64,000 nt of DNA, from the NCBI GenBank assembly GCA_905214525.1, contig CAJMMN010000010.1, positions 1-64,000 of the forward strand. The letters are read 5' to 3'. A program made the translations under genes and the position numbers. The notes beneath the pieces were generated by a model, which had not been told where the DNA came from, did not search any database, and saw only the letters and a program-made list of their open reading frames with translations. Of this stretch, positions 25,278 to 33,571 are shown piece after piece. Within the stretch, counting starts at the first letter, position 1; the number at the start of each line of letters is the position of its first letter. Origin of the DNA: an uncultured bacterium. GTDB taxonomy: Bacteria > Actinomycetota > Coriobacteriia > Coriobacteriales > Coriobacteriaceae.

Positions 25278-26567
25278 ATGAGCGATATTTTGGACGTCTA
25301 CGGTCGCGAGGTGCTCGACAGCCGCGGCAATCCCACCGTCGAGGTCGAGGTCGTGCTCGAGGACGGCAGCTTTGGCCGCGCAATGGTGCCTTCGGGTGCT
25401 TCGACCGGCGCCTTTGAGGCCTGCGAGCTGCGCGATGGCGACAAGAGCCGCTACCTGGGCAAGGGCGTCTCTCAGGCCGTCGAGCACGTCAACAACGAGT
25501 GCGCTAACGCCGTCGTGGGCCTCGACGCCTTCGACCAGCGCGCCGTCGATGCCGCGCTGATTGCCGCGGACGGTACCCCCAACAAGACCAAGCTTGGTGC
25601 CAACGCCATCCTGGGCGTGTCGCTGGCCGTCGCCCGCGCCGCTGCCGAGTCGGCGGGTCTTTCGCTGTACCAGTACCTGGGCGGCGTCAACGCCCATCTG
25701 CTGCCCACGCCCATGATGAACATCCTCAACGGCGGCGTGCATGCCGACAATAACGTCGACTTCCAGGAGTTCATGATCATGCCGGTGGGCGCCCCGAGCT
25801 TTACCGAGGGCCTGCGTTGGTGCGCCGAGGTCTACCACACCCTCAAGGGCGTGCTGCACGAGGCCGGCCTGGGCGGCGGCGTGGGAGACGAGGGCGGCTT
25901 TGCGCCCAACCTCAAGACCAATGCCGAGCCGTTCGAGTACATTACCAAGGCCGTCGAGAAGGCTGGCTTTAAGCCCGGCGTCGACTTCATGTACGCCATG
26001 GACCCGGCCTCGACCGAGTTCTACAACGCCGAGACCGGCATGTACGAGCTCAAGGGCGAGGGCGTGGAGTACACGAGTGCCCAGATGGTCGATTACTGGG
26101 AGAAGCTCGTCGACACCTATCCCATCATCTCCATCGAGGACGGTATGGCTGAGGAGGACTGGGACGGTTGGGTCGAGCTGACCCGCCGCATTGGCAACAA
26201 GGTGCAGCTGGTGGGCGACGACCTGTTCGTCACCAACACCGAGCGCCTTAAGAAGGGCATCGAGCTGGGTGCCGCCAACGCGATCCTGGTCAAGGTCAAC
26301 CAGATCGGCACGCTCACCGAGTCGCTCGAGGCCATCGAGACCGCCAAGGAGGCCGGCTATGCTTGCATCGTGAGCCACCGCTCCGGCGAGACCGAGGACT
26401 CCACGATCGCCGACCTGGTCGTGGGCGTCAACGCCGGCCAGATCAAGTCGGGCGCCCCGTGCCGCAGCGACCGTATCGCCAAGTACAACCAGCTCATCCG
26501 TATCGAGGACGAGCTCGAGGGCAGCGCGCGCTACGCCGGCAAGGCCGCGTTCTACAACATTCGCTAA
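25278..26567 (+). CDS. eno: Enolase
   Basis: 429 residues; 2-phosphoglycerate to phosphoenolpyruvate. Family signatures throughout: GREVLDSRGNPTVEVEV at the N-terminus, GVGDEGGFAPN (catalytic Glu loop), the metal-ligand segment SIEDGMAEEDWDGW, the catalytic lysine in ILVKVNQIGTLTE and SHRSGETEDSTIADL. Length is normal. AGTGAGAGGGAG precedes the ATG. It supplies PEP, phosphoryl donor of the PTS permeases in this window. Followed by a terminator and divIC, as in other actinobacteria. Confidence 0.98.
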   Translation: MSDILDVYGREVLDSRGNPTVEVEVVLEDGSFGRAMVPSGASTGAFEACELRDGDKSRYLGKGVSQAVEHVNNECANAVVGLDAFDQRAVDAALIAADGTPNKTKLGANAILGVSLAVARAAAESAGLSLYQYLGGVNAHLLPTPMMNILNGGVHADNNVDFQEFMIMPVGAPSFTEGLRWCAEVYHTLKGVLHEAGLGGGVGDEGGFAPNLKTNAEPFEYITKAVEKAGFKPGVDFMYAMDPASTEFYNAETGMYELKGEGVEYTSAQMVDYWEKLVDTYPIISIEDGMAEEDWDGWVELTRRIGNKVQLVGDDLFVTNTERLKKGIELGAANAILVKVNQIGTLTESLEAIETAKEAGYACIVSHRSGETEDSTIADLVVGVNAGQIKSGAPCRSDRIAKYNQLIRIEDELEGSARYAGKAAFYNIR

Positions 26568-26631
26568 ACAAGCGGTGCTCGCGGGGGCGGGGGTTGACTC
26601 GGCTCCGCTCTACTTCTGATGGCCGCCATTG

Positions 26632-26663
26632 GGCGCTGGGCCATATGGCTCAGCGCCTTTTTT
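26632..26663 (+). terminator. Rho-independent terminator after eno
   Basis: 11-bp stem GGCGCTGGGCC/GGCTCAGCGCC (one G-U), 4-nt loop ATAT, then six T. Confidence 0.92.
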
Positions 26664-26754
26664 ATGTCGAGCAAAGGCTGGCGAAGGCGGTGCGGGCGCT
26701 CGTGCTATAACTAAAGGACTTAGCGCAAACAAACCTCAACCGCACAAGGCGCAC

Positions 26755-27516
26755 ATGGATCAGATTTACGACAACAGGTACTATTCCGCCGGTTCGCGCG
26801 AGCCGTCGCCTCGCCGTGCGCGCACGGTGCAGCTCGGTGGGTCCGCCTACGCCGGCGTCGATCGCTCCACGCAGCGCCCGAGAAGTACCTCGCGCCCCAA
26901 TGCTCAAGTGAATACTTCGACAGATGGACCGGTGCGCCCGGCACGTTCGTCGCATACGTCGCGTCCCTCGACTCAGGCACACGACAAATCGAGCAGGCCC
27001 TCGAGCCGTTTTTCGGGCTCGGACTTTATGCGCTACGCCAACGACAACGCGGTGGTCAAGGCGATCTATGACTTTACGCATGGCTCTCTGCGTCCGCTAT
27101 TTGTCGGTATCGTGGTGGCGCTGGTGCTCGTGAGCCTGTATTTTCCCGTGCGCGATCTGTACGTGGCAAAGCGTTCGAGCGATATCTTGGCCAAGCAGGT
27201 CGAGATTCGCGAGCAATATAACGACGAGCTGCAAAAAAGCGTCGACAAGCTGCTCTCGGAGGAGGGTATCAAGGACGCGGCGTCCGAGGACCTGGGCCTG
27301 GTGATGCCCGGCGAGAAGAAGATTGACGTGCTGGGCTTGGACGACGATTCGGACTCGTCGTCGACCAAAAAGTCCTCAAACGCCAAGAAGGCCAGCGAAG
27401 TGGCCAAGGAAATCGAAGAAGTCGGCAAGGACGCGCCGTGGTACATCCAGGCGCTCGACATGCTGTTTGGGTTTAACGGCGTCGAGGGTCAGACGGTCGT
27501 GTCCAACGGCAAATAG
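26755..27516 (+). CDS. Septum formation initiator family protein (DivIC/FtsB-like)
   Basis: 253 residues. A long basic, Ser/Pro/Arg-rich cytoplasmic N-terminus (residues 1-100) precedes one membrane segment near 115-133 (PLFVGIVVALVLVSLYF) and a coiled coil (SSDILAKQVEIREQYNDELQ), the layout of DivIC/FtsB proteins that form the divisome subcomplex with FtsL and FtsQ. The C-terminal region is Asp/Ser/Lys-rich. The order enolase, DivIC, Ppx is a conserved actinobacterial neighbourhood and supports the call. The ATG at 26755 follows AAGG; an upstream extension would run into the eno terminator. Confidence 0.82.
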   Translation: MDQIYDNRYYSAGSREPSPRRARTVQLGGSAYAGVDRSTQRPRSTSRPNAQVNTSTDGPVRPARSSHTSRPSTQAHDKSSRPSSRFSGSDFMRYANDNAVVKAIYDFTHGSLRPLFVGIVVALVLVSLYFPVRDLYVAKRSSDILAKQVEIREQYNDELQKSVDKLLSEEGIKDAASEDLGLVMPGEKKIDVLGLDDDSDSSSTKKSSNAKKASEVAKEIEEVGKDAPWYIQALDMLFGFNGVEGQTVVSNGK

Positions 27517-27536
27517 CGCCCGGAGGGGAACCCGCA

Positions 27537-28541
27537 ATGACAAATTGCAAACGCTATAAGGTGGCCGCGATCGACCTGGGAACGGTGTCGTCGCGACTGG
27601 TGTTGGCCCAGGTCGAGGCCGGGGCGATTGTGGAATCGTCCAAGCATACCGAGATTACCGACCTGGGCGAGGGCGTGGACGCGACGGGCCGCTTTTGCGA
27701 GGCGGCCGTTGAGCGTGTGCTCGATGCGTGTCGTATGTTTGTGGATGAGGCGCGTGCCTTTGGGGCCGCGTGCGTCTGCACCACGTGCACGAGTGCCGCG
27801 CGCGATGCGTCCAATGCCGCGCTGCTGCTGGACGGCCTGCGCGAGTTGGGGCTCAAACCACAGGTGATTCCGGGCGAGGTCGAGGCGCGCCTGACATTTT
27901 TTGGCGTGGCGCACGACTTTGCCGGCGAGCGCATCATCGTCGCGGATTCGGGCGGCGGCTCCACGGAGCTCGCGACGGGCGTATACGCTCCGGAGCGCAG
28001 CGTCTTTGCGCTGGAGGGAACGCGCTCGCTGGACATCGGTTGCCGTCGCGTGACGGAGCGCTTTTTCTCCGCGTTGCCGCCCGCGGATGGCGAGCTTGCT
28101 GCCGCTGCCGCGTGGGCAGGCGAGCAGTTCGCCGCCTATTTTGAGGGCCTGCCTGTCGACTTTGAGCGCGCCGAACGCTTAGTCGCGGTGGGCGGCACGG
28201 TGACTACGCTGGTGGCTCTGGTCCACGAGCTGGAACCGTACGATTCGAGCTTTGTGCACCTACGCGAGCTGTCGCTGGAGCAGGTCTCGGCCGCTATCGA
28301 GCGCATGTCTGTGTTGGACGCGGAAGGCATCGCCGCGCTACCGGGTGTACAGCCCAAACGCGCGGGCGTGATCTTGGCTGGTGCCGTGGTGATTCGCGAG
28401 CTTATGCGAGCCGGCGGCTACGACACGCTCACCGTAAGCGAGAACAGCCTGCTTGCCGGCATGGCCGCCACCATTAACGAGGTTCTTGACGGCGAGCTAC
28501 CCACCATCGGCTGGACCCCGAGCCTCAGCGCCTTCCAATAA
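27537..28541 (+). CDS. Ppx/GppA-family exopolyphosphatase / pppGpp phosphatase
   Basis: 334 residues with an actin-like ASKHA ATPase fold. The two phosphate loops are AAIDLGTVSSRLVLA at the N-terminus and VADSGGGSTELATG near residue 140; GTRSLDIGCRRVTE and VGGTVTTLVALV follow. It lacks the C-terminal HD domain of long Ppx enzymes, as is usual for actinobacterial Ppx2. A CGGAGGGGA site precedes the ATG, 20 nt after the divIC stop. The stop codon is at the edge of an inverted repeat. Confidence 0.9.
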   Translation: MTNCKRYKVAAIDLGTVSSRLVLAQVEAGAIVESSKHTEITDLGEGVDATGRFCEAAVERVLDACRMFVDEARAFGAACVCTTCTSAARDASNAALLLDGLRELGLKPQVIPGEVEARLTFFGVAHDFAGERIIVADSGGGSTELATGVYAPERSVFALEGTRSLDIGCRRVTERFFSALPPADGELAAAAAWAGEQFAAYFEGLPVDFERAERLVAVGGTVTTLVALVHELEPYDSSFVHLRELSLEQVSAAIERMSVLDAEGIAALPGVQPKRAGVILAGAVVIRELMRAGGYDTLTVSENSLLAGMAATINEVLDGELPTIGWTPSLSAFQ

Positions 28542-28607
28542 GTTGCGGTGAAATACGGACTAAAATCGCCCTTTCGGGCACCAAACAGTCCCTATTCCAC
28601 CGCAACT
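28541..28607. repeat. 21-bp imperfect inverted repeat overlapping the ppx stop
   Basis: AGTTGCGGTGAAATACGGACT (28541-28561) pairs with 28587-28607 with two mismatches; an inner hairpin GCCC TTTC GGGC lies in the loop. No T-run. It may serve as a transcript end or an mRNA stabiliser. Confidence 0.65.
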
Positions 28608-28678
28608 CACCATTTGTATCGGCATCCAAAAGAAACGAGCCCGCACCTCAAAGGGATGCGAGCTCGCAAGCAATCACA

Positions 28679-28823
28679 TGGTAGGGGCGGTGGGACGTCT
28701 GCGTATTTGCTGCGCAAATCCGCACCGGCTTCGGTCGCCTGCTGGCGCCCTCGCCGGCTCGCTACGGACGCTGTGCGCCCGCTTGACGCTCGCCCCCTCG
28801 CGGGTTCGAGTCCCACCGGCACC
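28679..28823. pseudogene. tRNA-derived remnants (two opposed tRNA 3' ends)
   Basis: 18 nt at 28679-28696 are identical to the CCA end and T-arm strand of the intact tRNA-Leu at 28875-28892, on the minus strand. At 28802-28823 a plus-strand T-arm and acceptor-like end (GGGTTCGAGTCCCACC then GGCACC) appears without any 5' half. Between them lies about 105 nt of G/C-rich sequence with no gene. Flanking AAGAAACGAGCCCGCA-type sequence is also repeated at 28630 and 28828, so the locus looks duplicated and then broken. Confidence 0.6.
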
Positions 28824-28874
28824 TAAAGGAAACGAGCCCGCATCCCTGGGGGACACGGGCTAGTAAGCTCCATA

Positions 28875-28959
28875 TGGTAGGGGCGGTGGGACTCGAACCC
28901 ACAATCCTTGCGGCGAGAGATTTTAAGTCTCCTGCGTATGCCAATTCCGCCACGCCCCC
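28875..28959 (-). tRNA. tRNA-Leu (anticodon TAA)
   Basis: 85-nt type II tRNA. The acceptor pair is GGGGGCG with CGCCCCT (one G-U end pair), discriminator A and an encoded CCA. The D region is GCGGAATTGGCATACGC, the anticodon loop CTTAAAA in stem GGAGA/TCTCT gives anticodon TAA, a variable arm follows, and GGGTTCGAGTCCC forms the T-arm. Confidence 0.97.
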
Positions 28960-28990
28960 GTGAGACTAGAAGTCTAGCACAAGCCGTCCG

Positions 28991-29614
28991 TTACGCGTTG
29001 ACTGCCATCGAGTGTTGGCCCGACTTCTCCAGGAACTCCTGGAACTTGGCTTCGTCGCCCTTGTTTTGGTACTGCAGGGCCAGCAGATACTCCAGGCGGC
29101 AGCGCTTGACCGGGTCGTCGCCGGCTTCCTTGAGCATGCGCTCCAGTTCGGGAATGTCGTTGTGACGCTTGAGGATCATCGTGTCGTACATCAGCTGGCA
29201 CTCGTGCGTGACCGCCTCGGCCTGACCGCCCTCAAAGCCCTTGATTTCGTGCAGCAGCTCCTTGGACTTTTTGCGGTCCTCCTGGCCAACGTAGTAGTTA
29301 AAGGCCTTGATCACCAGGTCGACGCGCTGCATCTTGGGCAGGTTGAGTCCCAGCAGCAGGTCGAACATCTCGCTGGCACGCTCGTGGTCCTCGCGCAGCA
29401 GATAGGAGTTCAGACGCAGGTAGTCGCGGTTGTAGCGCGGGTACAGCATGCTGGTGAGTTTGCCGTCGAGCAAACGATCGAACTCGTCCCACTGCTTGGC
29501 AGCCATAAGCTGCTGCAGACGCTTGAACGTGGTGCGTTTTTTGACGCTAAAGAACACCGACACGCCGATGCAGATGATAACGACGGCGGTCCAGAGTGTG
29601 CGGGAATCGGGCAT
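28991..29614 (-). CDS. Membrane-anchored helical protein, function unknown
   Basis: 207 residues. One N-terminal membrane segment (LWTAVVIICIGVSVFF, residues 6-21), then a long helical, charged cytoplasmic part with a TPR-like rhythm (YNRDYLRLNSYLLREDHERASEMFDLLL, LPKMQRVDLVIKAFNYYVGQE), ending SGQHSMAVNA. No family assigned. The start at 29614 (MPDSRTLW) has AAGGA 8 nt upstream; a longer start at 29725 would add an unlikely leader. Divergent from the EIIB-VOC pair and convergent-side neighbour of tRNA-Leu. Confidence 0.72.
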   Translation of the reverse strand: MPDSRTLWTAVVIICIGVSVFFSVKKRTTFKRLQQLMAAKQWDEFDRLLDGKLTSMLYPRYNRDYLRLNSYLLREDHERASEMFDLLLGLNLPKMQRVDLVIKAFNYYVGQEDRKKSKELLHEIKGFEGGQAEAVTHECQLMYDTMILKRHNDIPELERMLKEAGDDPVKRCRLEYLLALQYQNKGDEAKFQEFLEKSGQHSMAVNA

Positions 29615-29777
29615 GTTAGGGTCCTTAGTCGCTCGTAGCGCGAGCGGTATGACAACACGTACTAGATGTATTATACGCAGCGCACAAGCAAACTGGCATA
29701 AAAGCTCATCGAGGCTGAGTGCCATCGCTCGCTGCGGTACACTTACCTAAAGTAAACCATGAAGGGAGACACTACCT

Positions 29778-30065
29778 ATGAAGAAGATCGTTTTGGCTTG
29801 CGGTGCTGGCGCTGCTACTTCCACGCTTGTTGCCCAGAAGGTCGCCACCCTGCTCGACGCCAACGGTTACGCCGACAAGTACGAGATCGTGCAGTGCGCC
29901 ATCTCCGAGGCCAAGGACTACTGCGACGAGGGCGCCGACCTGCTGATCGCCACCACCGTTGCCCCCGAGGGCCTCACCTGCCCGTACGTGAGTGGCGTGC
30001 CCTTCATGACCGGCATGAACCGCGTCGCTGCCGAGAAGGCCGTTCTCGACGTTATGGCTCAGTAG
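29778..30065 (+). CDS. PTS galactitol/lactose-type EIIB subunit (orphan)
   Basis: 95 residues. The N-terminal loop VLACGAGAATST contains the phospho-cysteine (Cys8) in the pattern of GatB-type EIIB proteins. It normally needs an EIIA and an EIIC partner; neither is adjacent. An AAGGGAG site precedes the ATG at good spacing. It is followed after 11 nt by a VOC-family gene and they share a terminator, so the pair is an operon. It could serve a permease encoded elsewhere or act in regulation. Confidence 0.85.
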   Translation: MKKIVLACGAGAATSTLVAQKVATLLDANGYADKYEIVQCAISEAKDYCDEGADLLIATTVAPEGLTCPYVSGVPFMTGMNRVAAEKAVLDVMAQ

Positions 30066-30076
30066 GCGCTGCCTGT

Positions 30077-30451
30077 ATGAATGAGCAGAACGCCAATCCG
30101 GTCGAGCTCTTTGGCATGCGCGTTGCCCATGTGGGCATTAACGCCACCGACCCGGCAGATGCCTTGGAGATCGCGGAGCTGTTCTCGACGATGATGGGCC
30201 TGCCCGTTATTGAGACCCCGGTTTCGTACTTTAACGATTCGCTGATCGAGGTCATGAAGCAGAATGGTCGTGGCACCAAGGGCCACATTGGCTTTGCCGT
30301 CAACGACATCGATGCGGCCGAGAAGTGGTTTGCCGAGCGCGGACTCGAGGTCAACGAGGAGTCGCGCGTGCTGCTGCCCGACGGCGGCACCAAGCTCGTG
30401 TACTTTAAGCGCGAGTTCGCCGGCTTCGCCGTGCACCTGTGCCGCGAGTAG
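30077..30451 (+). CDS. VOC-family (glyoxalase/bleomycin-resistance fold) protein
   Basis: 124 residues with the two beta-alpha-beta-beta-beta halves of the vicinal-oxygen-chelate fold: VAHVGINATDPADALEIAELF at the start, and KGHIGFAVNDIDAAEKWFAERGLEV in the second half. His and Glu positions suited to metal binding occur (AHVG, LIEVMK, KGHIG). Substrate unknown. Co-transcription with a lone EIIB suggests an enzyme acting on a phosphorylated sugar or acid taken up by a PTS; inference only. Confidence 0.8.
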   Translation: MNEQNANPVELFGMRVAHVGINATDPADALEIAELFSTMMGLPVIETPVSYFNDSLIEVMKQNGRGTKGHIGFAVNDIDAAEKWFAERGLEVNEESRVLLPDGGTKLVYFKREFAGFAVHLCRE

Positions 30452-30474
30452 CGCACAGGCTGCTATAGCTAACG

Positions 30475-30512
30475 AAAAATGGGGTAAGGCCACGTGGCCT
30501 TACCCCATTTTT
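30475..30512. terminator. Bidirectional terminator after the EIIB-VOC pair
   Basis: Perfect 19-bp palindrome with no unpaired centre (arms 30475-30493 and 30494-30512), A-run on the left and T-run on the right, so it should work from either side. Confidence 0.93.
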
Positions 30513-30547
30513 AATGCCGAGAGGGTGACTGACGGGCTGCCGTAAAA

Positions 30548-30729
30548 CGAAGGTGAATGCTTTTCCGCGAAGTGAACGAGTGAAATCGGACCCCTGGAGC
30601 ATCGACACTTTGGAGGCACCGTTTCCTGCGGTTTCGTAAGGTTTTTCCTGCGGTTTTGGCGTCAAAAAGTGTGGATGCTTCGGGGGTCCAAAATAGGTCG
30701 TTCACTTCGCGGAAAAGCATTCACCTTCG
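30548..30729. repeat. Palindromic element family B, copy 1
   Basis: Perfect 32-bp terminal inverted repeat (30548-30579 with 30698-30729) around a core that is itself partly palindromic (CGGACCCCTGGAGCAT with ATGCTTCGGGGGTCC). The inner part recurs at 33572-33753, but the outermost 12 bp differ between copies and are self-complementary in each. Non-coding. Confidence 0.9.
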
Positions 30730-30746
30730 ATTCGTGAGAGACGCCC

Positions 30747-32042
30747 CTACCGCGGCAGGCGAATCGTAAAGCGGCTGCCGACGCCCTCGACTGAGGTCAC
30801 GCCGATGACACCGCCATGGCTGTCGACGATCCACTTGGCAATGGCGAGCCCCAGACCCGAGCCCTGCGCGCCGGCATCGCGTGCGTTGTCGGCGCGATAG
30901 AACCGTTCAAACGCGTGAGCTGCGGATTCCTGGTTCATGCCGATACCCTCGTCCTCAACACTTATGTCGATCGTGCCCGCGCCCGCATCCGGCGTCACGC
31001 CAAACGAGATGGATGTGCCCGCGTCCGAATACTTGGCGGCGTTCTGCACGATCACGCGCAGAGCCTGCTTCACGAGCGCCACGTCAACGGGCGCGTCGCA
31101 GCGCGGGTCGCTGGTAAGTGCGGCATCGTACGCCAGTCGATATGTGTGCGCGGCATCGATCATCTGCGATTCCTCGCATACCTCGCCGACCAGTGCGGCC
31201 AGGTTGGTATTCGCACGCCGCAGGACCGTGCGCCCGGCATCGCCGCGTGCCAAAAACAGCAGCTGCTCCACGAGCTCCTGCATATGCTCGCTTTCGGCTT
31301 TGAGCGAGGTGATGGATTCTGCCAGCACGTCCGGGTCGTCTTTGCCCCAGCGGTCGAGCATGTTCACGTAACCCTGAATCACCGCGATGGGCGTGCGCAG
31401 CTCGTGACTCGCATCGTTGACAAAGCGCATCTGCTGCAGCTTTGCCTCTTGCATCTGGCGCAGCAGGCGGTTGAGTGCGACCTCGATGCTCGCCAGGTCG
31501 GCGTCGCCGGTGGTGACGCTCGGCGAGTCGACGCTTGCGCGCTCGATGGCCTGCTCCAGCGTTTCCATCTTGCCGCCGGCGAGCTGCATGCGGCCGAGCT
31601 CGTCCACACGCAAGGCCAGGTCGTTGAGCGGCGCCATAGTGCGGCGCACGCGGCGGGCGCCGCCGAGCATGTTGAGCACGCTGATGACCTGCCAACCCAC
31701 AACGACAAGGTAGAGAGGCCATAGCGCGACGAGGTCCTGCGCGAGGGGGAAGGTCTTGGTGGTGCGCGCAAACTCGACGGTATAGGTGAGCGTTGTCAGG
31801 TCCCAGCCGCGCGCGGGCGTCAGTGACATGCCGTGAACGCTGGCGCTGGGGATCCATCCCGCGGTAAACGCGCCATCGGGCAGCGTCTGGTTGTAGCCAT
31901 AGACGAGGATCGCCGCCGCAACAAGCAGCAGTAACAGATCCAGCCAGACGTAGCTCACCAAGCGGCGCCACATATAGCTCCAGTTGATGGCGCGGGCGAT
32001 GGAGGTGACGCGCTTAGCCTCGTCGTTACGCGCGGCAGACAT
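30747..32042 (-). CDS. Two-component sensor histidine kinase
   Basis: 431 residues. Two membrane segments (near 28-48 and 125-145) flank an extracytoplasmic domain of about 75 residues; a HAMP-like region follows. The phospho-acceptor histidine is in NDASHELRTPIAVI near residue 212. The ATPase domain has QNAAKYSD (N-box), VEDEGIGM (G1), F-box FERFYR and GSGLGLAIAK (G2). Start at 32042 overlaps the response regulator end by 17 nt, so they are translated together. Layout resembles MprB/CusS-type actinobacterial kinases; stimulus unknown. Confidence 0.9.
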   Translation of the reverse strand: MSAARNDEAKRVTSIARAINWSYMWRRLVSYVWLDLLLLLVAAAILVYGYNQTLPDGAFTAGWIPSASVHGMSLTPARGWDLTTLTYTVEFARTTKTFPLAQDLVALWPLYLVVVGWQVISVLNMLGGARRVRRTMAPLNDLALRVDELGRMQLAGGKMETLEQAIERASVDSPSVTTGDADLASIEVALNRLLRQMQEAKLQQMRFVNDASHELRTPIAVIQGYVNMLDRWGKDDPDVLAESITSLKAESEHMQELVEQLLFLARGDAGRTVLRRANTNLAALVGEVCEESQMIDAAHTYRLAYDAALTSDPRCDAPVDVALVKQALRVIVQNAAKYSDAGTSISFGVTPDAGAGTIDISVEDEGIGMNQESAAHAFERFYRADNARDAGAQGSGLGLAIAKWIVDSHGGVIGVTSVEGVGSRFTIRLPR

Positions 32043-32796
32043 AGCCCACCCCGCGCACGGTCTGGATGATGCGGGCACCGCCGGCGTCTTCGATCTTGGC
32101 ACGCAGGTGCGCGATGTGCACGTCGACGTTGTTGGTGTCGCCCACATAGTCGTAGCCTAGCGCCTCGTGCGCAATGCGCTCGCGCGTGAGCACGGTGCCG
32201 GCATGCGTCATAAGCAGGGCGAGGACATCGAACTCGCGGGCGGTCAGCACGATGGGCGAGCCGCCGACCGTGACTTCGCGGCGGTCGGGATCGAGCGCAA
32301 CCGAGCCCACGGTGAGCGCGGTGGGGGAGGGCGAGGCAGAGGTCTTGGCCGAGTCGCCAGCTGGGGGTATCGCAACGGCGCACCCGCCCGCACCGCCCGC
32401 CCCAACGCCGCCAACGCCCGAAGCCGTCCGCACAGCCTCCGAGCGCTTTAGCGCCACGCGGATCCGTGCGAACAGCTCCTCAATGGCAAACGGCTTGGTC
32501 AGGTAATCGTCAGCACCGGCGTCGAGCCCGGCCACCTTGTCCATCACGGCATCGCGCGCGGTGACCATGATCACCGGCACATCCTTGTGCTTGCGGACAC
32601 GCCGCAGCACCTCCATGCCGTTGAGCTGCGGCAGCAGTACATCGAGCAGAATCAGATCGTAGTCGCGCTCCAGCGCTAGGTCAACGGCGGTGCGGCCATC
32701 GGCGGCGTGCTCCACCTGGTAGCCCTCGTGCTCCAGCTCGAGCGTCACAAAGCGGGCGATTTTCTCCTCGTCCTCTACAATCAGGATCCGTGCCAT
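32026..32796 (-). CDS. OmpR-family response regulator
   Basis: 256 residues. Receiver domain with acidic pocket EDEEK near residue 8, phospho-acceptor Asp in ILLDVLLPQLNG (near 52), the Thr of VMVTARD and Lys of LTKPF. A Gly/Ala/Ser-rich linker of roughly 45 residues, much longer than usual, precedes a winged-helix DNA-binding domain (LTAREFDVLALLMTHAGTVL, TNNVDVHIAHLR, IQTVRGVGYV). Partner of the kinase that follows it. Confidence 0.92.
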   Translation of the reverse strand: MARILIVEDEEKIARFVTLELEHEGYQVEHAADGRTAVDLALERDYDLILLDVLLPQLNGMEVLRRVRKHKDVPVIMVTARDAVMDKVAGLDAGADDYLTKPFAIEELFARIRVALKRSEAVRTASGVGGVGAGGAGGCAVAIPPAGDSAKTSASPSPTALTVGSVALDPDRREVTVGGSPIVLTAREFDVLALLMTHAGTVLTRERIAHEALGYDYVGDTNNVDVHIAHLRAKIEDAGGARIIQTVRGVGYVCRA

Positions 32797-32814
32797 ACGT
32801 GCCCCCGTCTGCGA

Positions 32815-33357
32815 TTACTTGTCGTCGTTCAGATTTTGCTTGATGTCGTCCGCGGCATTGGCAGCGCTATCCATAAGGTTGTTGATGCTGCCGGGCACGT
32901 CGCCGTCGCTGTCGATGCGGTAGCGCATGCCAAAGAACAGGCCAATCAGCATCAGCCATATCGTGGCGCCCCAGGCAAACAGCGCGACGATGGGGATCAG
33001 GATGGGGATGTTGAGGATGATCGCATCGCGGCGCGTGGCGATAAACTTGGTGTCCAGACTCAGGCGGAAGAGCTTTTTGAGGTACTCCCACACGCTGTCC
33101 ATCTTCTTGGAGAAGTCGGTCTTTTCGCTCGACTTTTCGTAAGCGACCTGCGCGGCGACCATCTCGGCAGAGGGCTCATCGACTGGCGCGGACTCGGTGG
33201 CGGCATGCGCCGACGTGGTCTGGGTCTTGCCCTGCGACTCGAGCCAAATGATGGCATCCAAAACGTTGCCGTCGGCAGCGTCGAGCGCGGCCTTGGCATC
33301 GGTGTAGCTCACGTTGCACTTGGTGCGGATAGTTTCAACTTTTTCGAGGTCGTCCAT
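32815..33357 (-). CDS. UBA-like plus DUF4342 membrane protein
   Basis: 180 residues. Residues 1-45 resemble the helical UBA/EF-Ts N-terminal fold (VETIRTKCNVSYTDAKAALDAADGNVLDAIIWLE). A hydrophilic spacer leads to a DUF4342-like part: a short amphipathic stretch, then one hydrophobic segment (PILIPIVALFAWGATIWLMLIGLFFG). The tail is Asp/Asn-rich. It lies just upstream of the response regulator on the same strand (18 nt), so it may be the first gene of that operon. Role unknown. Confidence 0.8.
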   Translation of the reverse strand: MDDLEKVETIRTKCNVSYTDAKAALDAADGNVLDAIIWLESQGKTQTTSAHAATESAPVDEPSAEMVAAQVAYEKSSEKTDFSKKMDSVWEYLKKLFRLSLDTKFIATRRDAIILNIPILIPIVALFAWGATIWLMLIGLFFGMRYRIDSDGDVPGSINNLMDSAANAADDIKQNLNDDK

Positions 33358-33571
33358 GACCTTTCCTTTCGTTCGATGGGCGCGACGCCGGGCGATTTGC
33401 CCGGGCGCGAGCGTTGCGTTCGGCGGCCTGCGTCGCGCGGCGCCGCCCCGCCCTTGGTCGAACTCTATAGTGCAGGTTATAGATTAAGCGATTCTTGAGC
33501 CAAGATTAATGTTGGATGAGTTTTTGGGTGGCAGTGGGGAAGGGAGAGGTGTTCTTCTGGGTGGCTAGCAG

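Noticed and set aside
28678..28953. Small open frames around the tRNA-Leu locus
   Set aside because: They read through tRNA sequence on either strand and have no ribosome sites; the products are Arg-rich and typical of mis-called tRNA regions.
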